In this document: positions 1 through 6,272 of the stretch, in pieces | Position numbering within the stretch: the stretch's first letter is position 1 | How the letters are laid out: each line of letters begins with the position of its first letter | Assembly: GCA_934378025.1 (NCBI GenBank) | Contig: CAKRPM010000059.1 | Location: 1-7,587 of the forward strand | DNA: 7,587 nt | Direction of reading: 5' to 3' | Source: an uncultured Eubacteriales bacterium | GTDB taxonomy: Bacteria > Bacillota > Clostridia > Oscillospirales > QAKW01 | Made by a program: the position numbers and the translations under genes | Notes under the pieces: model-generated | What the model was told of the DNA's origin: nothing | Databases searched by the model: none | What the model saw: the letters and a program-made list of their open reading frames with translations, nothing else

Positions 1-592
1 GCACTTGCTCGTGCAGCTTGGTCAGCTCTCTGGCCAGCGCCATCGGCCGCTCGCCGCCGAAAATATCGCGCAAATCTTCCAGCGTTTTGATCAGGCGCTG
101 CGGCGCTTCGTAAAAGAGCAGGGTGCGCTCTTCGTTTTTCAGTGCCTCCAGCCGCTTGATCCGCTCTTTTTTTACGGCGGGCAAAAACCCTTCAAAACAA
201 AACCGTCCGGTGGGCAGCCCCGATAAAATCAAGCCCTCCACAAAAGCGCAGGGCCCTGCCACCGCGGTGACAACAATCCCGTTCTCGGTCAACAGCTTAA
301 CCAAATCCTCGCCGGGGTCGGAAATGGCGGGCATGCCCGCGTCCGTAACCAGCGCGCCGGTTTGTCCGTCGTTCAGCCGTGCCAGAATTTCCGGCCCGCG
401 TGAGCGTTTGTTGTGTTCATGATAGCTGATCAGCGGCTTTTTGATGCCCAGATGATTCAGCAGCTTGAGGGTGTTGCGGGTGTCCTCGGCGGCGATGAAA
501 TCCACGGCTTGCAGCGTGTCGGCCGCTCGGGGGGAGATGTCGGATAAATTACCGATGGGCGTTCCCACCAAAAAAAATTCGGCTTGGTTCAT
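1..592 (-). CDS. rsmI: 16S rRNA (cytidine-1402-2'-O)-methyltransferase RsmI, 3' end cut by window edge
   Basis: The minus-strand frame from the ATG at 592-590 stays open for 197 codons and runs off the left edge. The visible protein starts MNQAEFFLVGTPIGNL and has the tetrapyrrole-methylase-fold motifs of RsmI in order: the N-terminal VGTPIGNLSDIS (residues 9-20), AAEDTRNT (34-41), the SAM-pocket loop TDAGMPAISDPGE (83-95), AGPCA (112-116), SGLPTGRFCFEGFLP (124-138), FYEAPQRL and the LARELTKLHE segment. RsmI uses S-adenosylmethionine to 2'-O-methylate C1402 in the 30S decoding centre. Family members are about 280-290 residues, so roughly the last 85 are missing. The start is well supported: GAGGAG lies just upstream, and the ATG overlaps the TGA stop of the upstream methyltransferase (ATGA), which suggests translational coupling. 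AGPCA replaces the commoner PGP-S/A loop, a minor variation. Identity is secure. Confidence 0.96.
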   Translation of the reverse strand, partial: MNQAEFFLVGTPIGNLSDISPRAADTLQAVDFIAAEDTRNTLKLLNHLGIKKPLISYHEHNKRSRGPEILARLNDGQTGALVTDAGMPAISDPGEDLVKLLTENGIVVTAVAGPCAFVEGLILSGLPTGRFCFEGFLPAVKKERIKRLEALKNEERTLLFYEAPQRLIKTLEDLRDIFGGERPMALARELTKLHEQV

Positions 593-1302
593 AAGCTCTC
601 CTCATAAATCGCACGGTATTGTGCCGAAAGGGTATGATCTTCGTTTTGCAGGGTGATTCGGCTGTGTCGGCAGGGGGGATTTTGCCCCTTTTGCGCCGCT
701 GCCAAGAATAATGACGACGGGGTGGACGGCGTGGTGAAAACCGAGCGGATTTCACACAGTCCAAAACCGTATTTCTGAATTTTTTCCAGAATTTCCCGTT
801 GCCGCATGCGGCGGTGAACCATGTAAAGCATACCCTCTTTACACAGCAAATAATGCGCCGCCGACAAAATGTCGTCAATATCGCATTTTACCTCATGCCG
901 CGCGGCGGCAACCGCTTCGGAAGCGGGCAAAATGCCGCTGCCGTTTTTGTGATACGGGGGATTGACGCAAACGCTTTGAAATGTACCTGCCTCAAAAAAA
1001 TCTGAAATTCTTTTGACATCGCCGCAATGCATGTCCAGCCGGTTTTCAAAGCCGTTTTCGGCGGCGCTGCGGCGCGCCAGCGCGCAGCTTTCGGGGTGAA
1101 TTTCCAGCGCGGTGCATCGGGCGGCCTTTCGGCCGGCCAGCAACAGCATGGCCACGGCGCCGTTGCCGCTGCAAAGGTCGATGATCCGTCCGGTTTGCGG
1201 GGGGATCAGGTCATAAAGCAGTACGGCGTCCGTGCCGAAGCAAAACAAATCGCTGTCCTGCCAAAGGATGCTTTCGCCCAGCAGTGCGTCCCGTCGCAGC
1301 AT
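589..1302 (-). CDS. trmN6: tRNA1(Val) (adenine-37-N6)-methyltransferase family protein (TrmN6/YabB type)
   Basis: A 237-residue class I SAM-dependent methyltransferase. The N-terminus carries FGTDAVLL (residues 22-29), typical of this family. Motif I is DLCSGNGAV (42-50), an acidic ribose-binding residue sits at E67, and the catalytic NPPY of N6-adenine methyltransferases is at 114-117, followed by the family's AARHEVKCDID segment (133-143). E. coli TrmN6 methylates A37 of tRNA1(Val); B. subtilis YabB is the Bacillota relative, encoded near rsmI (yabC). The open frame extends 25 codons further upstream, but the start is placed at 1302 because a near-perfect promoter lies inside that extension and GGGGGA (1311-1316) is a suitable ribosome site about 8 bases upstream. 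The 3' end overlaps rsmI by 4 bases (ATGA). The GIY-YIG gene (yazA) that separates the pair in Bacillus is absent here. Family is secure; the exact tRNA substrate is inferred. Confidence 0.9.
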   Translation of the reverse strand: MLRRDALLGESILWQDSDLFCFGTDAVLLYDLIPPQTGRIIDLCSGNGAVAMLLLAGRKAARCTALEIHPESCALARRSAAENGFENRLDMHCGDVKRISDFFEAGTFQSVCVNPPYHKNGSGILPASEAVAAARHEVKCDIDDILSAAHYLLCKEGMLYMVHRRMRQREILEKIQKYGFGLCEIRSVFTTPSTPSSLFLAAAQKGQNPPCRHSRITLQNEDHTLSAQYRAIYEESL

Positions 1303-1339
1303 GCCGCCATTCCCCCTTTTGCTCAAGTGATTGGTTCTT

Positions 1340-1368
1340 AGTATAGCACATCGGGCGGCTACTGTCAA
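1340..1368 (-). promoter_or_regulatory. Sigma-A promoter for the trmN6-rsmI operon
   Basis: On the minus strand a perfect -35 box TTGACA (complement of 1363-1368) is followed by a 17-base spacer and a -10 box TATACT (complement of 1340-1345). Transcription would begin near 1333, leaving about a 30-base leader before the ATG at 1302. Its position also rules out the upstream start at 1377 for the methyltransferase. Confidence 0.85.
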
Positions 1369-1371
1369 ACT

Positions 1372-1385
1372 GCACAAAATTGTGC
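1372..1385. promoter_or_regulatory. Inverted repeat, candidate operator between divergent promoters
   Basis: GCACAA and TTGTGC form 6-base inverted arms around a 2-base AA centre, three bases upstream of the -35 box of the leftward promoter. The half-site GCACAA occurs again at 1423-1428, eight bases before the -35 box of the rightward promoter. The spacing and dyad are those of a dimeric regulator's site, but no regulator gene is in the window, so the function is inferred. Confidence 0.4.
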
Positions 1386-1436
1386 CCGAAATTTTAGCAA
1401 CATGTCACATTTTGCGCCGCACGCACAACTTTGTTA

Positions 1437-1465
1437 TTGACGTACGCCCTAATTAGTATTATAAT
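1437..1465 (+). promoter_or_regulatory. Sigma-A promoter for the SLH protein gene
   Basis: TTGACG (1437-1442), a 17-base spacer and a consensus TATAAT (1460-1465) make a strong housekeeping promoter. The predicted start near 1472 gives a short leader of about 27 bases containing GAGGAGG (1482-1488) before the ATG at 1499. This predicts high constitutive expression, as expected of an abundant surface protein. Confidence 0.9.
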
Positions 1466-1498
1466 ATATCTAACTTAGTTTGAGGAGGAAACACGGAG

Positions 1499-3532
1499 AT
1501 GAAACTGTGGAAAAGTTTACTGGCTTCACTCCTGAGCATTCTCTTGATGTTGTCCATGGCGGTCAGCGCCCTGGCTTATACCGATGTCGGCGACGACAAC
1601 AGTTATAAAGAGTACATCAAGATCGTGGACAGCTTGGGGTTGATTCCGGCAAATACTATGGGAGATTTTAACCCGGTCGGCTATCTTTCCCGCGGTGAAG
1701 CGCTGGTGACGGCTTATCGTATGGTCAGCGGCACCGAGGAGGGACTGGACGACTATCGGTCGGGCGGCCAACTGTTTGATGATGTGGACAGTGCCAATCC
1801 CTATTTCCCGTATGTGAACTGGGCGTATGACAACGCCTTGATCACCAATGAGATTGAGGAAGCGAAGTTCAGTCCGGCTGATCCGATCAGCGGCGCCGAG
1901 TTTTTGACCCTGTTTGTCAAGGTCGGCGGCATTGATATCGACGCGGTGCTTAACGGCAGCGGCGGTGAAGGCGGCGAGAGCGGTGAGAGCGGCGAAATGA
2001 GCGGCGAAGGCGAGAGCGCCGGGGAAAGCGGCGGCGACGGTGAAGGTACAACGACGGGGGAATACACCTATCCCGATTCCTTTATCGATGCGTCGATCGA
2101 CTTTGCGGGCGATGTCACCGGGGATGAAACGGCCATTACCAGAGAAGTGGCGGCCATGACCATCGCGCAGCTGCTGTGGTATCAGGACAGCGATACCAAC
2201 ATCGATATGGCGACGCTGTATGACGACGCGGGCAATTACCTGAACTGTTTTGCCACACAGGTTTACGGTTTAAATAAGGTGGACCTTTCCATCCGCGCCA
2301 CCAAAAACCGTACCATGGGGTACGAGTTTGAAGGGGACGTGCTGCTCAGCAACGGTTCGGTGTTGACCACGGATGAGGATTTGTCCCGTTACATCGGGCA
2401 TCCGATTTCCATTACATATCGGGATACCGATCGTTCGGGCACCTTGACGGAGGACGAAAGCATTATTGACTATACCGTCAACTCCCTGATGATTCTGGAG
2501 CCGGCGCTGGCCGATATTACGCTGACCAACTATACCGAGTTTACCGTCAGCAGCATCGGTTTGTCCTTTAATATTACCAATGCTACTAAATTCTATTATA
2601 ATGACGAGCTTTGGAGTGAGGACGCACTGCTTAATCTGGTAACGATTGCAGGCGGCACGGGCAATACGGCGGTTATCAGCAACCGTCCGAACATGAAATT
2701 TACCGTGGTTCCCTCCGAAATTGCCGACGCGGAGAGCGGTGTTACGCTGGTGCTGGAGCTGTTTGTGGAAGAGCATCATCCCGCGAAGATCGTCGACATT
2801 ACCAACGGCGTGTATACTTTGTACGATTATTATAATAGAGGCACGGACAAAGAATATCAGCAGTTCAGTACATCCAATATTAAGTTTATGACCTCCGGTA
2901 CCTCCGTGGGCGATTATGTGAATTTCTACACCTCCAACGGCACTTGCTACATTTTGGAGGGATCGGCGAAAAAGACGACCATCAAATCCATCGGCACCGG
3001 CAATGTGCTGACGCTGGCCGACGATACGGTGGTGACGCCGCATCAGCTGTTCCGCAGATCCAACACCATGCCTGAAACGGGCAAAGAAGTGGTGGTAATT
3101 ACCGAGGATGTGCTGGGAACGTATTACCTCGGTTGGGAATATCCGGTTTCGCTTGAAAAACTGCCGGCGTTGGTACGCGATTATACCGAGCAGGGCGATA
3201 CGGTGCTTTATAAGGTTTATGACTGCGCCAGCAAGAGCGAGATGGATCTGAGTGTCAATGTGGACAATATCGCCGCAGGCACCGCCATCGAGGAAGGCGA
3301 GTTTATCTACTACAGCAAAGACGGCGACGGACAGTACGCCATTGAGCGCGCCAATGTTTCCGATAAGGTGAAACTGGGCGTTGAAACGGACGAATACTTC
3401 GTCGAGTCTTCCACCGGAAAGATTTACAAGAAGAGCAAATACTATTACGGAAACCTCTACACCGATACCTTTAAAGAGGATTATTATAAGATGATTTTGG
3501 ATGTTTCCGGCAATGTCTTGGCCCTTGAGTAA
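1499..3532 (+). CDS. Secreted S-layer-homology (SLH) domain protein
   Basis: A 677-residue exported protein. Residues 1-26 are a signal peptide: K2/K5, a hydrophobic run from L7 to about A21, then cleavage after ALA-26 before YTDVGDD. SLH domain 1 covers about 27-80 (YTDVGDD, then FNPVGYLSRGEA) and SLH domain 2 about 92-145 (LFDDVDSANPYFPYVNWAYD, then FSPADPISGAEF). A Gly/Glu/Ser linker (about 153-186) follows, then a weaker SLH-like segment at about 191-228 (SFIDAS, AITREVAAMTIAQLLW). SLH domains in general hold proteins on the cell wall by binding pyruvylated secondary wall polysaccharide. The remaining ~450 residues are beta-rich, with many Thr/Asp/Tyr and no enzyme motif I recognise; they may be surface-exposed domains. 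A strong GAGGAGG ribosome site and its own promoter and terminator make it monocistronic. SLH assignment and export are secure; whether it is a true S-layer subunit or an accessory wall protein is unknown. Confidence 0.9.
   Translation: MKLWKSLLASLLSILLMLSMAVSALAYTDVGDDNSYKEYIKIVDSLGLIPANTMGDFNPVGYLSRGEALVTAYRMVSGTEEGLDDYRSGGQLFDDVDSANPYFPYVNWAYDNALITNEIEEAKFSPADPISGAEFLTLFVKVGGIDIDAVLNGSGGEGGESGESGEMSGEGESAGESGGDGEGTTTGEYTYPDSFIDASIDFAGDVTGDETAITREVAAMTIAQLLWYQDSDTNIDMATLYDDAGNYLNCFATQVYGLNKVDLSIRATKNRTMGYEFEGDVLLSNGSVLTTDEDLSRYIGHPISITYRDTDRSGTLTEDESIIDYTVNSLMILEPALADITLTNYTEFTVSSIGLSFNITNATKFYYNDELWSEDALLNLVTIAGGTGNTAVISNRPNMKFTVVPSEIADAESGVTLVLELFVEEHHPAKIVDITNGVYTLYDYYNRGTDKEYQQFSTSNIKFMTSGTSVGDYVNFYTSNGTCYILEGSAKKTTIKSIGTGNVLTLADDTVVTPHQLFRRSNTMPETGKEVVVITEDVLGTYYLGWEYPVSLEKLPALVRDYTEQGDTVLYKVYDCASKSEMDLSVNVDNIAAGTAIEEGEFIYYSKDGDGQYAIERANVSDKVKLGVETDEYFVESSTGKIYKKSKYYYGNLYTDTFKEDYYKMILDVSGNVLALE
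1955..2056 (+). repeat. Low-complexity Gly/Glu/Ser coding tract
   Basis: Near-repetitive GGCGAG/GGCGAA/AGCGGC codons encode a run of Gly, Glu and Ser (about residues 153-186 of the SLH protein) between the second and third SLH-like segments. It reads as a flexible acidic linker. The short repeated hexamers make it prone to slippage, so its length may vary between strains. Confidence 0.7.
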
Positions 3533-3558
3533 AAAAATTCATCTCCGAAAACTATAAA

Positions 3559-3590
3559 AAAAGAGCCGCACAATTTCGTGCGGCTCTTTT
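3559..3590 (+). terminator. Intrinsic terminator of the SLH protein gene
   Basis: AAAAGAGCCGCAC (3559-3571) pairs perfectly with GTGCGGCTCTTTT (3578-3590): a 13-bp stem with a 6-base loop, the right arm ending in TTTT and followed by AATTTTTCTT. The A-rich left flank would also allow termination in the opposite direction. Confidence 0.93.
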
Positions 3591-3636
3591 AATTTTTCTT
3601 AATCTGACGAAAATTGTAGATTTTTTAAAAGAGTTG

Positions 3637-3645
3637 TGGTAGAAT
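3637..3645 (+). promoter_or_regulatory. Candidate extended -10 promoter for the lipid operon
   Basis: TGG followed by TAGAAT (3640-3645) is an extended -10 element just downstream of the SLH terminator. The best -35-like sequence, TTGTAG at 3614-3619, is 20 bases away, which is too long, so the promoter relies on the TGN extension. It is the only good candidate ahead of the four-gene operon and would give a leader of about 190 bases. Confidence 0.5.
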
Positions 3646-3651
3646 GATAGC

Positions 3652-3842
3652 GTTGCCTTCTGCCGATGGATCAAACGCAGGGTTTTGCAATGCGTTTCGG
3701 CGGGACCCTCGTAAATAAAACGGGGCGCGCTGCCAAAAATATTTGTATGGCAGCCAGCACGGAAGGCGCCGCAAAACAGGAAAAAACAGCCTTGGGCAAT
3801 TTCTGTTTTGTATTTTTGTCTCGGAAGGACCCGGTGAATTTT
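3652..3842 (+). other. Long hairpin-rich 5' leader of the lipid operon, possible attenuator
   Basis: About 190 bases separate the presumed transcription start from the PAP2 start codon. Three perfect-arm hairpins are visible: AAACGCA 3673-3679 with TGCGTTT 3691-3697; GCTGCCA 3729-3735 with TGGCAGC 3748-3754; and CAAAACAG 3772-3779 with CTGTTTTG 3803-3810. The last is followed by TATTTTTGT and therefore resembles a weak intrinsic terminator just before the gene. A competing pair, AGGGT 3679-3683 with ACCCT 3705-3709, excludes part of the first hairpin. I do not recognise a described riboswitch class. The frame of the downstream gene is open through the leader from 3666, so an N-terminal extension is the competing reading, but that peptide shows no family resemblance or ribosome site. 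Confidence 0.4.
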
Positions 3843-4520
3843 ATGAAAAAAACCTGTGCCCTGTGGCGCTTGGTGCCGCTATATACATTGGTGCCGTTGA
3901 TTTCCATGGTGGCGGTCAACGCCGTAACCTATTACGCCACCAGAATTTTGACAACCGATATGTACCATCATCATATTACGCTGAGCGTGGATGGGCACAT
4001 TCCGTTTGTCAAAGAATTTATTATTATTTATGTGCTGGCGTATCTGCAGTGGGGCATCGGCTTTGTGCTGACAGCGCGGGAAAGCCGCGCGGTGTGCTAC
4101 CGTTTTATCAGTGCCGAGGCTGTGGCAAAGCTGCTGTGTATGCTGGTATTTCTGGCGTTTCCCACCACCATGCAGCGGGCGGATGTGACCGGCCAGTTGG
4201 TGGGCAGCGATTTTTGCAGTATGTTGACGCGCCTGATTTACGCAAGCGATCGACCGGATAATCTTTTTCCGTCCATTCACTGCTTGGAAAGCTGGATTCT
4301 CTTCCGCGCTTCGCTGAAAATGAAGAAAACCGGCAAAGGATATCGGATCTTCAGTTTTGTGTTTGCGCTTTTGGTGTTTGCTTCCACCGTGCTGGTCAAG
4401 CAGCATGTGGCGGTGGACATTCTGGGCGGCGTGGCCGTGGCGGAAATCGGATTGTGGCTCAGTGATAAAATCGGCGCCGGCCGCATATATAAACGCATTA
4501 ACGATCGATTGAAAGTGTAG
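3843..4520 (+). CDS. PAP2-family membrane phosphatase or phosphotransferase
   Basis: A 225-residue integral membrane protein of the PAP2 (type 2 phosphatidic acid phosphatase) superfamily, with hydrophobic segments near residues 9-31, 54-77, 91-108, 168-184 and 190-208. The active-site signatures are present: RPDN (137-140) before FPSIHC (142-147), giving the C2 histidine H146, and KQHVAVD (186-192), giving the C3 H188 and D192 charge relay. A canonical C1 KxxxxxxRP motif is not evident. Family members dephosphorylate or transfer head groups of lipid phosphates such as phosphatidic acid, phosphatidylglycerol phosphate or undecaprenyl pyrophosphate; this one's substrate cannot be told. The start is uncertain: ATG 3843 has GGAAGGA (3823-3829) at a rather long 13-base spacing, while GTG 3834 would sit only 4 bases from it. 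It leads the operon and ends 4 bases before the next ATG. Lying upstream of pssA/psd suggests a role in phospholipid handling. Confidence 0.83.
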   Translation: MKKTCALWRLVPLYTLVPLISMVAVNAVTYYATRILTTDMYHHHITLSVDGHIPFVKEFIIIYVLAYLQWGIGFVLTARESRAVCYRFISAEAVAKLLCMLVFLAFPTTMQRADVTGQLVGSDFCSMLTRLIYASDRPDNLFPSIHCLESWILFRASLKMKKTGKGYRIFSFVFALLVFASTVLVKQHVAVDILGGVAVAEIGLWLSDKIGAGRIYKRINDRLKV

Positions 4521-4524
4521 TTGT

Positions 4525-5577
4525 ATGAAGAAAGATACGAGTAAAAAAGAAGGGCGCAAAAAGCTCATTTGGTCGCTGGTCTTTGTGGGCATTGCCCTGT
4601 TGACCGTTTGGACGGTTGCCTCGCAGAGCAAGGGGTTTTCCTTTGCGGAATTTCAAAGCTATCTGAAAGGTGCTTCCGCGGGCTGGATGGCGGCGGCGGT
4701 GCTGTGTATGTTCGGCTTTATTTTCTTTGAGGGCGCGGCCGTTCTGACCATTTGCCGCGGATTCGGCTTTTCTCCGAAAAAGCGCGGCGGGTTTATTTAC
4801 GCGGCGGCGGATATCTATTTTTCCGCCATCACCCCTTCCGCCACCGGCGGGCAGCCGATGAGCGCTTATTTCATGATGAAAGACGGTATTCCGGGGCTGG
4901 TGGTCACGGTGGCGCTGGTGCTGAATTTGGCCATGTATACGCTGGCCATCGTGGTGATCAATGTGCTGAATTTGCCGTTTGCGGCGGATGTGTACGCCTC
5001 GTTCGGCCCGCTGTCCCATATTTTAATCGGACTGGGGACGCTGGTGCAAATTGCGCTGGTGGTGCTGTATGTTTTCTGTCTGAAAAACGGCTCGCTCCTG
5101 CGCCGCGCCGGCAATTGGGGCATTAGGCTGCTGGCACGGCTGCATCTTTTGCGGCAGCCGGAGCAAAAACGGCAAAAACTGCAGGAAAAAATGGACCAAT
5201 ATGACGAGTATGCCCAAATGATCAAAGGACGGCCGATGATGGTCGTGCGCGCATTTGTGTTTAACTTGCTGCAGCGGGCGTGCATTATTGCGGTGTCGGT
5301 GTGCTGCTTTATGGCGACGGGCGGCAACGGTGCGCTGGCGGCGAAGATTTGGGGCGTGCAAAGCTGCGTGACCATGGGGTCGGTTTGCGTGCCGATTCCC
5401 GGGGCTATGGGTGTGACCGACTATTTGATGTTGGACGGTTTCGACGCATGGATTTCCGCGCAAAGCGCCGCCAACTTGGAAATGCTCAGCAGAGCGCTTT
5501 CCTTTTATATATGTGTATTGATTTGCGGAATTTCGGTTTTCGTGAAATTCCTGATTTCCAAACGGAGGGAAAAGTAA
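4525..5577 (+). CDS. LPG_synthase_TM (YbhN/MprF flippase-like) integral membrane protein
   Basis: A 350-residue multi-pass protein with a Lys/Arg-rich N-terminus (KKDTSKKEGRKK) and about seven or eight hydrophobic segments (near 13-31, 53-75, 91-106, 122-147, 163-185, 238-262, 325-344). Two signatures identify the UPF0104/LPG_synthase_TM family: ITPSATGGQP (102-111) and PIPGAMGVTDY (290-300). In MprF this domain flips aminoacylated phosphatidylglycerol to the outer leaflet. The protein here is too short for MprF's aminoacyl-transferase domain, so it should be a stand-alone transporter or flippase-like protein rather than a lysyl-PG synthase. A charged cytoplasmic loop (about 205-237, QPEQKRQKLQEKMDQYDEY) may be helical. 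Its ATG is 4 bases after the PAP2 stop with no strong ribosome site, suggesting coupling, and its TAA shares one base with the pssA ATG (TAATG). Lipid transport in concert with PssA/Psd is inferred from family and context. Confidence 0.87.
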   Translation: MKKDTSKKEGRKKLIWSLVFVGIALLTVWTVASQSKGFSFAEFQSYLKGASAGWMAAAVLCMFGFIFFEGAAVLTICRGFGFSPKKRGGFIYAAADIYFSAITPSATGGQPMSAYFMMKDGIPGLVVTVALVLNLAMYTLAIVVINVLNLPFAADVYASFGPLSHILIGLGTLVQIALVVLYVFCLKNGSLLRRAGNWGIRLLARLHLLRQPEQKRQKLQEKMDQYDEYAQMIKGRPMMVVRAFVFNLLQRACIIAVSVCCFMATGGNGALAAKIWGVQSCVTMGSVCVPIPGAMGVTDYLMLDGFDAWISAQSAANLEMLSRALSFYICVLICGISVFVKFLISKRREK

Positions 5578-6272
5578 TGCTTGGTTTTTATGACTATACT
5601 GTGGTGCTGACCTATTTGTCGCTGGTATCCGCGGGCGCCGGCATCTTTATCACGCTCAGTGGCAACGGCCATCCGTACATCGGGGCGCTGTGCTTGCTGA
5701 TTTGCGGCCTGTGCGACGCGTTTGACGGCCGCGTGGCGCGCTCCAAACCCGATCGGACGGAGGCGCAAATTCGCTTCGGCATCCAGATCGATTCGCTGAC
5801 GGATTTGGTGGCGTTCGGCGTGCTGCCCGCCTGTATCGGCGCGGCCATGCTGCGGCTGTCGCCGCTGCTGCGCGTTTGGAAAGGCGCGTTTGCTCATTCC
5901 GCAAGCGGGGCGCTGTTGGTCGGCTTTTTCTTTACCATTTTGATTTTGTACGTTTTGGCGGCCATGATTCGCTTGGCGTATTTTAATGTCAGTGAGGAGG
6001 ATCGGCAACATAACGAAAGCGGTGCGCGCAAGTTTTATCTGGGATTGCCGGTTACCTCCGCGTCGCTGATTTTTCCGACCTTGCTGTTAATTCATTATTT
6101 GGTGAAAACCGATTTGACGCCGATGTATTTTTCGGCGATTGCATTGACCGGGGCGGCGTTTGTAACGCGCTTTCCCGTGCGTAAGCCCGGACTGCGCGGC
6201 ATTTTAATCATGATCGGCATCGGAGCGCTGGAATTTGCGCTGATGGTGCTGTGCAAAATCACAAAATGGTAG
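5577..6272 (+). CDS. pssA: CDP-diacylglycerol-serine O-phosphatidyltransferase (phosphatidylserine synthase)
   Basis: A 231-residue CDP-alcohol phosphatidyltransferase. The catalytic motif is plain: D47-x2-D50-G51-x2-A54-R55, then G68-x3-D72-x3-D76 (CDAFDGRVAR, then FGIQIDSLTD). The spacing between AR and G is 12 residues, against 8 in the textbook motif; I believe this longer form is usual in a clostridial subgroup. The aspartates bind divalent metal and the CDP moiety. The enzyme condenses CDP-diacylglycerol with L-serine to phosphatidylserine and CMP in the membrane. Hydrophobic segments lie at about 8-27, 34-46, 78-95, 110-133, 156-172 and 200-226. Serine specificity rather than glycerol phosphate or inositol is inferred mainly from the adjacent psd. 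The start ATG 5577 has a good GGAGGG (5564-5569) 7 bases upstream and overlaps the preceding stop. The frame is open further upstream, but that is a shadow of the neighbouring gene. Confidence 0.9.
   Translation: MLGFYDYTVVLTYLSLVSAGAGIFITLSGNGHPYIGALCLLICGLCDAFDGRVARSKPDRTEAQIRFGIQIDSLTDLVAFGVLPACIGAAMLRLSPLLRVWKGAFAHSASGALLVGFFFTILILYVLAAMIRLAYFNVSEEDRQHNESGARKFYLGLPVTSASLIFPTLLLIHYLVKTDLTPMYFSAIALTGAAFVTRFPVRKPGLRGILIMIGIGALEFALMVLCKITKW

Noticed and set aside
1303..1377. Longer N-terminus for the TrmN6-type methyltransferase (start at 1377)
   Set aside because: The promoter boxes at 1340-1368 lie inside it, so the transcript would start downstream of that codon; the 1302 ATG has a suitable ribosome site.
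1801..2067. Minus-strand frame encoding a Pro/Ser-rich repeat protein
   Set aside because: It is simply the complement of the Gly/Glu/Ser linker of the SLH protein.
2270..3043. 257-codon minus-strand open frame inside the SLH gene
   Set aside because: It is antisense to a gene with signal peptide, SLH domains, promoter and terminator. Its His/Arg/Gln-rich translation resembles no family, and it has no ribosome site. It is a composition shadow.
3666..3842. T-box or c-di-GMP riboswitch in the lipid operon leader
   Set aside because: I looked for the T-box AGGGTGGNACCGCG core and the conserved c-di-GMP aptamer core segments; GGCGGGACCCTCG and AACGCAGGG only resemble fragments of them.
5280..5576. 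Upstream extension of the pssA frame by 99 codons
   Set aside because: It overlaps the LPG_synthase_TM gene out of frame, while ATG 5577 has a proper ribosome site and starts the family-like N-terminus.
4525..5577. Complete MprF lysyl-phosphatidylglycerol synthase
   Set aside because: At 350 residues only the membrane flippase-like domain is present; the C-terminal aminoacyl-transferase domain is absent and pssA follows immediately.
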